A stretch of DNA of 8,588 nucleotides from Candidatus Bathyarchaeota archaeon. GTDB lineage: Archaea > Thermoproteota > Bathyarchaeia > Bathyarchaeales > Bathycorpusculaceae. Location: NCBI GenBank assembly GCA_014859805.1, contig JACUTN010000037.1:1-8588 (forward strand), written 5' to 3'. A model generated the notes under the pieces. That model worked only from the letters and a program-made list of their open reading frames with translations. It ran no database searches and was not told the origin of the DNA. Both the position numbers and the translations under genes were made by a program. Shown one piece after another: positions 1 through 6,073 of this stretch; position 1 is the first letter of the stretch, and each line of letters begins with the position of its first letter.

Positions 1-74
1 GGGCCGGTAGTTCAGTTGGTATGAATGCCTGACTTGCACTCAGGAGGTCGGGGGTTCAAATCCCCCCCGGTCCA
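1..74 (+). tRNA. tRNA-Ala (anticodon UGC)
   Basis: A full cloverleaf can be folded by eye. The acceptor arm pairs bases 1-7 with 67-73, the D stem 10-13 with 23-26, the anticodon stem 28-32 with 40-44, and the T stem 50-54 with 62-66. The anticodon loop (33-39) is seven bases with TGC at 35-37. The third acceptor pair is G3-T71, which is the G3:U70 wobble pair that identifies alanine tRNAs across life. The discriminator base is A74. CCA is not encoded and must be added after transcription. There is no intron. Pairing begins at base 1, so the gene is complete although its promoter lies outside the window. Confidence 0.97.
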
Positions 75-176
75 CATTTAACAGCATTGCAAACTTTCGA
101 ATAGAATCTCGTTAACCAACATTTTATCAACTCTGAAACACCCATGAAAAACCTTTTAACACTCAAATAAACACCT

Positions 177-186
177 AAAATAAATT
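177..186 (+). promoter_or_regulatory. possible TATA box of the transglutaminase-like gene
   Basis: An AT-rich stretch (aaaataaatt) is centred about 29 bases before the GTG start at 211. An archaeal transcript starting about 26 bases downstream would begin close to the GTG. That agrees with the lack of a recognisable Shine-Dalgarno there and suggests a leaderless mRNA. The whole region is AT-rich, so this is weak. Confidence 0.3.
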
Positions 187-210
187 AAACCGATAAGAGA
201 GTAAAAGAAT

Positions 211-1626
211 GTGACTTCATCAGAGTTTGAATTTTTGATAGCGGGTATACCAGAAAAAGTTCGCTACTTAGAAGAACAAGGCTTTTTCAGAGATGCAACT
301 TGCCTAATAAACAAAATCCTTGCCGAAAACAAGGGGCTTCCGAGCATGCTCAAGTCCAGACTGGAATGGGAACCAGAAAGGATTGAAAGGATAAGAAAGG
401 ATTATGCACTAAGTCGAAAACAAGCCTTCGAGTCTCTTAAAAAACAGATTCCAGATCTAACAAAGAAAGATTTTGAAAAATGGATACAGAAAGGCTTCAT
501 AGAATGCAGAGAGATAGAGTGTGAAACAAAAATCTTCAACAATTTCTTGCCAAACTTGTTAAGGCATAACGAGGAAATCAAGAAAAGGGTTAAGCAACCA
601 GATAAAGCATCTGAGCAGACCACGAAACTCATTCACAGACACATCGACACTATTATAGATAAGGAAGGAACTTCAGGAAGCCGATACGTAGAGACTGTCA
701 AAAACAGAATTTTAATGAGGCTGAAAATAAAGCCTGATGCAGTTCCAGAAGGAGAAATCATAAAAGTTTGGATGCCTTTCCCCTGCAAAGACCCATTGCA
801 GCCAAAGATTAAGCTAATTTCCACGTCGCCTAGCAATTATGTTTTAGCTCCTGAGGACAGCCTTCAACGTACAATCTACTTTGAAAAAGAAGCTATTGAA
901 GAGGAAGAGCTTGAATTCCGAGTTGAATATGAATGTATAACATGCGCGTCTCGTCAAAAGATTGATCTGGCAGACGTGAGGCCATACATCAGAAATGAAC
1001 TATACGAGAAGTACACCTCAGAACAGTTGCCCCACATAGTTTTCACGCCGTACTTGAGGAAACTCGCAGAAGAAATTGTCTCCGAGGAGTCTAACCCGTA
1101 CCTTAAAGCATGGCGCATTTACAAGTGGATAACCGAATACGTTAGGTATGCGCTTGTTCCGGAATACTCAACAATCGAATGCATCAGCGGTTATGCAGCA
1201 CGAAACCTTAGAGGAGACTGCGGAGTGCAAGCGCTACTCTTCATAACCCTCTGCAGAATCAGCGGAATCCCAGCCAGATGGCAATCAGGATGGTTTCTCA
1301 ACCCAAACCGACCGAGCCCCCATGACTGGGCCCAGTTTTATGTAGAGCCTTACGGATGGCTTTATGCAGATCCATCCTTCGGTGGACACGAAAAATCCGT
1401 AGAGAAATATCATAAATTCTATTTCGGAAACATAGACCATTTCAGACTAATTGCAAACACAGACATTTCTTCCAAGTTCACTCCACCGAAAACTCATTAT
1501 CGATCAGACAACGTGGATAACCAGCGTGGAGAAGTTGAATGGGAAGGAGGAAACGTTTACTACGATAAATGGAACTACGAACTAAAAATTTTAGTCCATG
1601 AAAGCATTACCGGCATTTCATCATAA
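211..1626 (+). CDS. transglutaminase-like (cysteine protease fold) domain protein
   Basis: A 471-residue protein with a C-terminal transglutaminase-like core. The catalytic triad is visible: Cys337 in RGDCGVQ, His371 in HDWAQFYVEPYGW and Asp387 in ADPSFGG. This is the order and spacing of the archaeal/bacterial transglutaminase-like superfamily, whose members are often peptidases or amide-bond enzymes rather than crosslinkers. Residues about 1-165 are charged and mostly helical, with no recognised domain. Residues about 165-260 look like a beta-rich domain that often precedes the core. No signal peptide or membrane helix is seen, so it is probably cytoplasmic. It starts at GTG; an ATG at residue 46 would remove part of the helical region. 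It stands alone, after tRNA-Ala and before a small DUF167 gene. The substrate cannot be told from the sequence. Confidence 0.85.
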   Translation: MTSSEFEFLIAGIPEKVRYLEEQGFFRDATCLINKILAENKGLPSMLKSRLEWEPERIERIRKDYALSRKQAFESLKKQIPDLTKKDFEKWIQKGFIECREIECETKIFNNFLPNLLRHNEEIKKRVKQPDKASEQTTKLIHRHIDTIIDKEGTSGSRYVETVKNRILMRLKIKPDAVPEGEIIKVWMPFPCKDPLQPKIKLISTSPSNYVLAPEDSLQRTIYFEKEAIEEEELEFRVEYECITCASRQKIDLADVRPYIRNELYEKYTSEQLPHIVFTPYLRKLAEEIVSEESNPYLKAWRIYKWITEYVRYALVPEYSTIECISGYAARNLRGDCGVQALLFITLCRISGIPARWQSGWFLNPNRPSPHDWAQFYVEPYGWLYADPSFGGHEKSVEKYHKFYFGNIDHFRLIANTDISSKFTPPKTHYRSDNVDNQRGEVEWEGGNVYYDKWNYELKILVHESITGISS

Positions 1627-1638
1627 GCCTCATTCTCT

Positions 1639-1659
1639 TCCCTTTTGCAACAAAAGGGA
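1639..1659 (+). terminator. hairpin after the transglutaminase-like gene
   Basis: A perfect nine-base-pair inverted repeat (tcccttttg / caaaaggga) encloses a three-base loop, 13 bases after the stop codon at 1626. No T-run follows, so it is not a classical intrinsic terminator. It could shape or protect the mRNA 3' end. The structure is seen directly; the role is inferred. Confidence 0.4.
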
Positions 1660-1706
1660 CTTCATATTAAAGCTTAGAAATGAATTAGCAACTGTTAGGA
1701 ATCAGA

Positions 1707-1714
1707 TTATAAAG
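1707..1714 (+). promoter_or_regulatory. TATA box candidate of the DUF167 gene
   Basis: The stretch ttataaag is centred about 37 bases before the ATG at 1748. It would place a transcription start about 10-13 bases upstream of the start codon, giving a very short leader. No strong Shine-Dalgarno is seen in that leader. Confidence 0.4.
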
Positions 1715-1747
1715 TAACATCATACAAACTATTTCTCGTGAAAGCCC

Positions 1748-2023
1748 ATGAAAATTCGGAAAATAAAGCAAGGTGTAATCTTGGAAGTATATGTTAAGCC
1801 AAGGTCGAAAGAATTCAAAATCGTGACTGAAGGAGAGGAGATCATCGTTTTCTGCAGAGAGGAACCTGTTAAGGGAAAAGTCAACAAAGAACTGGTCAAA
1901 CAGCTTTCAAGACTATTCCATAGAAACGTGAAGCTCGTTTCTGGTTTCACTTCTAAACAAAAGAAAGTGCTGATAGAAGATGCTGAAAAAACCGAAATAG
2001 AACGCGTTTTATTGCGTAAATAA
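1748..2023 (+). CDS. DUF167 / YggU family protein
   Basis: A small basic protein of 91 residues with the full pattern of the DUF167 (YggU) family. It has an early strand ending in VKPRSKE (residues 16-22), a central EEPVKGKVNKELV segment (38-50) that matches the family's GxxN signature, then VSGFTSKQKKV (64-74) before the final strand. The family is widespread in archaea and bacteria and small enough to be one domain. Its biochemical role is not established, so no function is assigned. The gene has its own TATA-like box. It converges on aRF1 with 24 bases between the two stop codons, and a short T-rich stretch (2026-2030) follows its stop. Confidence 0.88.
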   Translation: MKIRKIKQGVILEVYVKPRSKEFKIVTEGEEIIVFCREEPVKGKVNKELVKQLSRLFHRNVKLVSGFTSKQKKVLIEDAEKTEIERVLLRK

Positions 2024-2047
2024 TATTTTTGGAATGTGATGTGCATT

Positions 2048-3310
2048 CTATTGGTTTTGAAGTTTGAAGCGTAGTATTGCTGCTATTCCGCCGAAAGATT
2101 TCTTCAACATTTGTCCTTCTTCTGTTTCGTCGGAAATCATTTCTATTTCAGTGTTTGCTTGTTCTGCTAGTTGAGCGAAATTCTCTATAAGGTCTTGTTG
2201 TTCAGCTATGCTTAAGGCTGGAGCTTTGCAATTCGGGCAAGGTTTTCCGAGAAGATCTTGCTCGAAGCTTGTCAGCATTTGGCTCTTCAATGTGTGTTTT
2301 TTCTCGTAGTCGCAAGCGTTGCATTTCACGGTAACTCGCAATATGTCTAGTCCTTCAGAAAGGAGTAGTGTTTTCACGGTGCCTGTTTCCAGAGCATTTC
2401 TGACCTCTTCTTCGCCGTATGTTGCCAATCCTGTGTCGTGTCCGACCTCGTAAAGAAAATGTTGCATTACTTCTTTTTCTTCTATGTAGCGTATTTTTCG
2501 CATTATCTCTGGAGCTTTGTCAACGATTTCTTTGACGCCTTGTTCATTCACGTAAGCCGTGTCAATTATGTCTATGATCTTGTTTTTCAGCACGTAATTT
2601 AGATAGTCGCCTTTATCGAAATCGTATTTTGTTGGTCCTGGACCACCAACTATCAATCCTTTCAGCGCTTCAATTGACAAAAATATTTTGTCGGCATGTT
2701 CTCCCACCCTTCTGAAATACTCTTGCAGCCTCATCTCTCTCAGTCTTTCGAATCTTCTTGCTGATTGCCCGCCTGCACGTGTTTTCCCAGGTACGCCTGA
2801 CGTTTCCGTTCTGACTATGTCAAGCCTTCTCCCCTGTAATGTTGCGAATGTAGCTACTGAAGCATCTATGAGAAGTATGCCATACGTCTCCTTTTCCCTC
2901 AACATTTCCTGCAAATGTTCCGTGTGGAACCTTGAATTGCACCTGTATAGGTAGATGCTTATAGGCTCGAGTGGAATGATCACATAAGTTTCAATTCTTT
3001 CGCTTCCAGCTCCATTCTGCGGAATTGCACCGCAGAAGATTACAAGTCCGTTTTTGGGAAGTTTCCTGAAAAGTTTGAGGCGTTGCTGTGTCTTCACAAT
3101 GGCGTCTTGAACGTTTTTTCGTGTTGTTGTAGATTTTATGTTTGAAGCTGTTCCATATTCTTGTCTAAGCATGGTCATAACGTCGCTTATTTGTTTTCCA
3201 GGCGGGATATAGAGTGAAACAAGTTCGGTTCCACGTCCCTCTTTGCTGGCCAGAGTATCTAGTGTCTTTTTTAACCTGAATAGTTCCAATGAAGTTCTTT
3301 TTTTGCCCAA
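2048..3310 (-). CDS. prf1: peptide chain release factor aRF1
   Basis: A 420-residue class-1 release factor of the archaeal/eukaryal eRF1 family, which reads all three stop codons and triggers peptide release on the ribosome. The N domain carries the stop-codon motif NIKS (57-60) and the YxCxxxF motif (Tyr122, Cys124, Phe128). The M domain carries the GGQ tripeptide at 180-182 in GKTRAGGQSARRFER, which promotes peptidyl-tRNA hydrolysis. The C domain has a four-cysteine zinc-ribbon pattern (Cys330, 333, 358, 361), as in many archaeal homologues. Length is typical. The start is TTG. An in-frame TGA lies three codons upstream, and the next ATG (residue 45) would delete the conserved RGTELVSLYIPPG region. 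Transcribed in the same direction as mch, with 71 bases between them. Confidence 0.97.
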   Translation of the reverse strand: MGKKRTSLELFRLKKTLDTLASKEGRGTELVSLYIPPGKQISDVMTMLRQEYGTASNIKSTTTRKNVQDAIVKTQQRLKLFRKLPKNGLVIFCGAIPQNGAGSERIETYVIIPLEPISIYLYRCNSRFHTEHLQEMLREKETYGILLIDASVATFATLQGRRLDIVRTETSGVPGKTRAGGQSARRFERLREMRLQEYFRRVGEHADKIFLSIEALKGLIVGGPGPTKYDFDKGDYLNYVLKNKIIDIIDTAYVNEQGVKEIVDKAPEIMRKIRYIEEKEVMQHFLYEVGHDTGLATYGEEEVRNALETGTVKTLLLSEGLDILRVTVKCNACDYEKKHTLKSQMLTSFEQDLLGKPCPNCKAPALSIAEQQDLIENFAQLAEQANTEIEMISDETEEGQMLKKSFGGIAAILRFKLQNQ

Positions 3311-3333
3311 CCTTTTTCACTTGGGATTTTTGG

Positions 3334-3343
3334 CTTTAAAACT
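3334..3343 (-). promoter_or_regulatory. TATA box candidate of aRF1
   Basis: On the minus strand the stretch agttttaaag is centred about 28 bases before the TTG start of aRF1 at 3310. A transcript from it would begin within a few bases of the TTG, giving an almost leaderless mRNA. This would let aRF1 be transcribed on its own in addition to any read-through from mch. The spacing is seen directly; promoter activity is inferred. Confidence 0.45.
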
Positions 3344-3381
3344 ACATTGTGGGGCATCAAATAAGAGTTTGGGAATAAATG

Positions 3382-4314
3382 CTATGTTAGTTCTAGGACC
3401 TCTTTCAAAAATGCCTTGTATGGACCGAGTCTGCCTCCATAATTGCCAGCCGAGATTCTAGCAACGCCTAGAACCCTTGCAGCAGCCTTTACTCCTTCAC
3501 CCATGGCTCTTTTAACCGCTTCAACTGTCAAGCCGTTGATGACAATTTCGTAGACGCAATTCACGTCTTCTGGTAACCGGGAATCTGGTACAAGCTTTTT
3601 TAATTGTGGACAGAAAGGATGATTCGTGGAAGCTTTAAGCTTATACTTCAATGAGCCAGCTTTCGAGCCGGAACGGCAGATTCCACCTGGAAAGGGCAAA
3701 ATAACTTCGTTTGTTTTGTTTTTGATGGCTTTCACTGCTTCTTCTGCTGCTTTAAGCCCTGAAGGCTTGTCTTTGGCAAATATAAGAAAGTTTCCGCCAG
3801 CTATGGCTTTAGCTGCACCGAAAGCGTCTTCAACAATAAACTCGCCGTCCATCACGGGTATTCTCCAGACCTTTTTGTTTCCGACTAAGCCTTTTCGTTG
3901 GAATCCATCACCAAACAGTCTTATGCTCCTGCCGATTTTTAGTTTTCTTTTTGCGTTTGGCATTGCGTTGAAGGCTGATGTTGTTGGGCACGTCATTATG
4001 CACTGTCCGATGCGTAGTATCATCTGTTTTTTCAATTCGAATCTGTCACGAGTGTATATTTGGATTAAAACGCCTATGCGGTTGTCTGGAGTTTTGTCGG
4101 CTGGCACTATGCCTTCTATGCCTGCTTCAGCTGGAGACATAATTACGCTAGTCGCGAAACCAGTTGCAACTGCTGCCGCAGTCAAAGCCCACCTTTCACT
4201 GTCAGCTGTTATCAATATACGGCCAGCCCACAAAGGAAACATTTCAGCAAAAGTGTCCACAATTTCACAAGAGTTTCCGTTTTCCGCCTTATACGTGAAT
4301 ATTTCTTCACTCAT
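3382..4314 (-). CDS. mch: methenyl-tetrahydromethanopterin cyclohydrolase
   Basis: A 310-residue cytoplasmic enzyme that reversibly converts N5-formyl-tetrahydromethanopterin to the 5,10-methenyl form. This is a step of the archaeal Wood-Ljungdahl, methanogenic and methyl-oxidation routes. Family signatures are clear: FPGGICRSGSKAG (208-220), the adjoining ASTNHPFCPQLKK (228-240), and the C-terminal ISAGNYGGRLGPY (287-299). Length matches methanogen and Archaeoglobus Mch (about 315-320). The ATG has a purine-rich aggaaga 7-13 bases upstream as a weak Shine-Dalgarno. aRF1 lies downstream on the same strand. The next enzyme of the pathway, an MtdA/B-like dehydrogenase, is encoded upstream on the same strand, with an opposing HIT gene between them. 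No frameshift or missing motif was seen. Confidence 0.96.
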   Translation of the reverse strand: MSEEIFTYKAENGNSCEIVDTFAEMFPLWAGRILITADSERWALTAAAVATGFATSVIMSPAEAGIEGIVPADKTPDNRIGVLIQIYTRDRFELKKQMILRIGQCIMTCPTTSAFNAMPNAKRKLKIGRSIRLFGDGFQRKGLVGNKKVWRIPVMDGEFIVEDAFGAAKAIAGGNFLIFAKDKPSGLKAAEEAVKAIKNKTNEVILPFPGGICRSGSKAGSLKYKLKASTNHPFCPQLKKLVPDSRLPEDVNCVYEIVINGLTVEAVKRAMGEGVKAAARVLGVARISAGNYGGRLGPYKAFLKEVLELT

Positions 4315-4342
4315 CGTTTTCTCTTCCTTTGTCTACACTCTA

Positions 4343-4492
4343 CTATGCAGACAGTAGAATGAACTTAAATTTTTTAACAACCACCAAGCCTTTATCCGTT
4401 ATTCTTAGTTCTGGCAGCATTGGCAACACATGCAAAGACAAACTTATGAAAGGCAACTCAATTGTACAGCCCAGTTTTCTTCCACATCCCGT
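4343..4492 (-). pseudogene. C-terminal remnant of an adenine deaminase
   Basis: On the minus strand an open frame of 49 codons ends in TAG at 4343-4345 and is closed upstream by TAG at 4493-4495. It has no ATG before the conserved part. Its translation includes KLGCTIELPFISLSLHVLP followed by LPELRITDKGLVVVKKF. This resembles, from memory, the extreme C-terminus of bacterial and archaeal adenine deaminases (GC..., PFM.LSFLALPVIPELKLTDKGLVDV..F). That family converts adenine to hypoxanthine and is normally over 500 residues, so more than 90 percent of the gene is missing. Only about 55 bases separate it from the HIT gene, so the rest cannot be nearby. It is probably the stump of a deleted gene that once preceded mch, and the mch promoter now lies inside it. 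The assignment rests on motif recall, not a search. Confidence 0.62.
4362..4374 (-). promoter_or_regulatory. TATA box candidate of mch
   Basis: On the minus strand an A/T-only run (aaaaaatttaag region) is centred about 54 bases before the mch ATG. It would give a leader of roughly 25-30 bases containing the weak Shine-Dalgarno aggaaga (4322-4328) and a small inverted repeat (tctact / agtaga, 4339-4344 and 4353-4358). It lies within the adenine deaminase remnant. Confidence 0.4.
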
Positions 4493-4540
4493 CTATAAAC
4501 TAATATGCATATAAATTATTAAAATCAACAATCTAGGGGA
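4493..4540 (+). promoter_or_regulatory. promoter and ribosome binding site of the HIT gene
   Basis: Two TATA-like stretches precede the gene: ctataaac (4493-4500) and catataaatt (4508-4517). The first would start transcription near 4523. That keeps the purine-rich site agggga (4535-4540), seven bases before the ATG at 4548, inside the leader. The second would start too close to that site. Confidence 0.4.
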
Positions 4541-4547
4541 ATTTGAA

Positions 4548-4973
4548 ATGGAAGACTGTGTTTTCTGCCGCATCATCAAGGGTATTGCACCCGCAAGCGT
4601 AGTCTATACCGATGAAAAAGTTGTGGCACTCATGGATATTCAACCAGTCAATCCCGGACATGTGCTAATAATTCCAAAAGCCCATGCCGCACAATTGTCC
4701 GAACTTGACGAGGAAACGGGAGCGCATATGTTTAGGATTGCAATGCGAATCGCTGAAGCTCTTAGGCGTTCAAGTATAAGATATGAAGGAGTGAACCTCT
4801 TCTTGGCGGATGGAGAAGCTGCCTTTCAAGAAGTATTTCACGTTCATTTACACGTTATCCCTAGGTTTAGGGGCGACGGCTTCGAAATAAAGGTTGGACC
4901 CCATTACGGTTTAAAAACAGACAGAGAAACGCTAGATAAGATCGCCGAAAAAATCAGAAAGGCTACACTTTAG
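4548..4973 (+). CDS. HIT family nucleotide hydrolase/transferase
   Basis: A 141-residue single-domain histidine-triad protein. The triad motif HVHLHVIPR begins at residue 98, giving His98, His100 and His102; the middle one is the nucleophile in characterised relatives. Cys4 and Cys7 of DCVFCRI, with a further histidine (His46 in PKAH), fit the zinc site of many HINT-like HIT proteins. The central NPGHVLIIPK stretch (35-44) is typical of the nucleotide pocket. Such proteins hydrolyse nucleoside phosphoramidates or dinucleoside polyphosphates in the cytoplasm; the exact substrate cannot be told here. The ATG has a good ribosome binding site seven bases upstream. The gene converges on the MtdA/B-like gene, with only seven bases between stop codons, so the two mRNAs probably overlap at their 3' ends. 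Confidence 0.95.
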   Translation: MEDCVFCRIIKGIAPASVVYTDEKVVALMDIQPVNPGHVLIIPKAHAAQLSELDEETGAHMFRIAMRIAEALRRSSIRYEGVNLFLADGEAAFQEVFHVHLHVIPRFRGDGFEIKVGPHYGLKTDRETLDKIAEKIRKATL

Positions 4974-4980
4974 ACTTTGC

Positions 4981-5943
4981 CTAGTAAGGCAGCCAATATT
5001 TCTCCTGTTCATCTTCACGGCTTTTTTTCTCTTCAAACTTTCCAAGAATAGTCTTTTTAGCTATTTCATAAGCTATCTCATAATCAAATATTCCCGTTGG
5101 TTCCTCCGCAGCTCTTTTGATTAATTCAACTTCAATCTTGTTTTTGAGTTTCCCTATAGCCAACGCACCAATTCCGAAAATATTTGGCAGGATTTCCTCG
5201 CCGTCAGCCTCTGATTTTAATCCTTCAACTCCCAAGGGTGGGATAGCGTTAATATCAGCCACTATCTTACAGTTTTTCCCATACTCTTCAAGCGTTTCAA
5301 GTGAGACAAGCTGAACCCCAGCAGCTCCAGCCGAGAGAATTATTTCTGCATCTTCTATGGCTTTCCCAATCTCCTCTGAAGTTTGAGCCTCAATACCCCG
5401 AGCTATCTCACTTTCAAATTCTTCGTTTATCTTTGTTGCCACGGATGAGGCTCTCTGAAGAGAACGAGAAGTAACAATAACATTTGCTTTTTCCGATGCA
5501 TAAAGCCTACCCGCCGTTTGACCAACAGGTCCAGTTCCAGCCAGCACCATGACTGTCTTGTTCTCTAGTTTTCCAAATCCCCTTTCAAGAGAAAGCTCCA
5601 CAGTTTTTGCAACTGCAGCAGTAGCTGTTGTATAAGCCCCTCTAGGGTCTACGATTACTGCAAGTTCGAAAGGTGGAAACATGCATTCTCTGATTTTTTC
5701 TAGAATCTCGTTTACACGCTTAAAGTCGTGTCCATTAATGAAGATTTTTGTGTGTTTTGTACCTTCTGGACCTCTTGGAAACATTGCATCATAAACAATT
5801 TTTTCAGCGTCCTCAGCTGTCACGTTTTCATATTTTAGTATTGCAGCATCTGGGAAAGTGTCTATGGTTGTTAGTATGTCAAAGGAGCTTGCGTGCTTGT
5901 CTGTGTCTAAAAAAATAAAGACTTTTTTAAGTTGCTGTGACAA
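4981..5943 (-). CDS. NAD(P)-dependent methylene-tetrahydromethanopterin dehydrogenase (MtdA/MtdB family)
   Basis: A 320-residue protein that matches the MtdA/MtdB family of methylotrophic bacteria along its length. It has the N-terminal IFLDTDKHASSFD (10-22), a Rossmann fold with VLAGTGPVG (133-141) and a following VTSR (157-160), then IVADINAIPPLGVEG (227-241) and FGIGALAIGKLK (256-267). The family reversibly reduces methenyl- to methylene-tetrahydromethanopterin with NADH or NADPH, in place of the F420-dependent Mtd of methanogens. The pterin is inferred from the nearby mch; tetrahydrofolate cannot be excluded, and NAD versus NADP preference cannot be read with certainty. It is about 25-30 residues longer than MtdA/MtdB because of a charged C-terminal tail ending in KYWLPY. 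The start is TTG, five bases after a perfect Shine-Dalgarno. Confidence 0.9.
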   Translation of the reverse strand: MSQQLKKVFIFLDTDKHASSFDILTTIDTFPDAAILKYENVTAEDAEKIVYDAMFPRGPEGTKHTKIFINGHDFKRVNEILEKIRECMFPPFELAVIVDPRGAYTTATAAVAKTVELSLERGFGKLENKTVMVLAGTGPVGQTAGRLYASEKANVIVTSRSLQRASSVATKINEEFESEIARGIEAQTSEEIGKAIEDAEIILSAGAAGVQLVSLETLEEYGKNCKIVADINAIPPLGVEGLKSEADGEEILPNIFGIGALAIGKLKNKIEVELIKRAAEEPTGIFDYEIAYEIAKKTILGKFEEKKSREDEQEKYWLPY

Positions 5944-5948
5944 GGTTA

Positions 5949-5987
5949 CACCTCTTAGTTGTTTATACTGCTTGAACGTTTAAAAAT
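5949..5987 (-). promoter_or_regulatory. promoter and Shine-Dalgarno of the MtdA/B-like gene
   Basis: On the minus strand GAGGTG (5949-5954) is a six-base match to the Shine-Dalgarno consensus, five bases before TTG at 5943. This fixes the start codon. A TATA-like tttttaaac (5979-5987) lies about 40 bases before the start and would give a leader of about 13 bases containing the Shine-Dalgarno. Confidence 0.6.
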
Positions 5988-6055
5988 TGTCATTCTCTAT
6001 GAGTTTTCGATGATTTTAAATATCAAAGAGTATAATCTATGTGGTTAAATGTTGT

Positions 6056-6061
6056 AGGAGG
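6056..6061 (+). promoter_or_regulatory. Shine-Dalgarno AGGAGG
   Basis: A perfect AGGAGG lies 12 bases before TTG at 6074. A TATA-like gattttaaatatc (6012-6024) would start transcription near 6044. Both point to 6074 as the start rather than the in-frame GTG at 6041, which would bury this site inside the gene. Confidence 0.6.
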
Positions 6062-6073
6062 ATTGGAAATAAT

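Noticed and set aside
2688..2954. Plus-strand open frame of 88 codons inside aRF1
   Set aside because: It is antisense to the GGQ and surrounding M-domain codons of aRF1, and no family is recognisable.
3626..4357. A long open frame (243 codons) on the + strand
   Set aside because: It is antisense to mch, whose protein motifs are unmistakable. Its translation is a low-information mix of Ala, Ser and Pro with no family resemblance.
4329..4514. A 61-codon + strand open frame upstream of the HIT gene
   Set aside because: It is the antisense shadow of the adenine deaminase remnant, with no ribosome binding site and no recognisable protein features.
6041..6073. GTG start adding 11 residues to the small membrane protein
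   Set aside because: It would place a perfect AGGAGG inside the coding region, and the TATA-like box would start transcription at or after this GTG. Kept only as an alternative.
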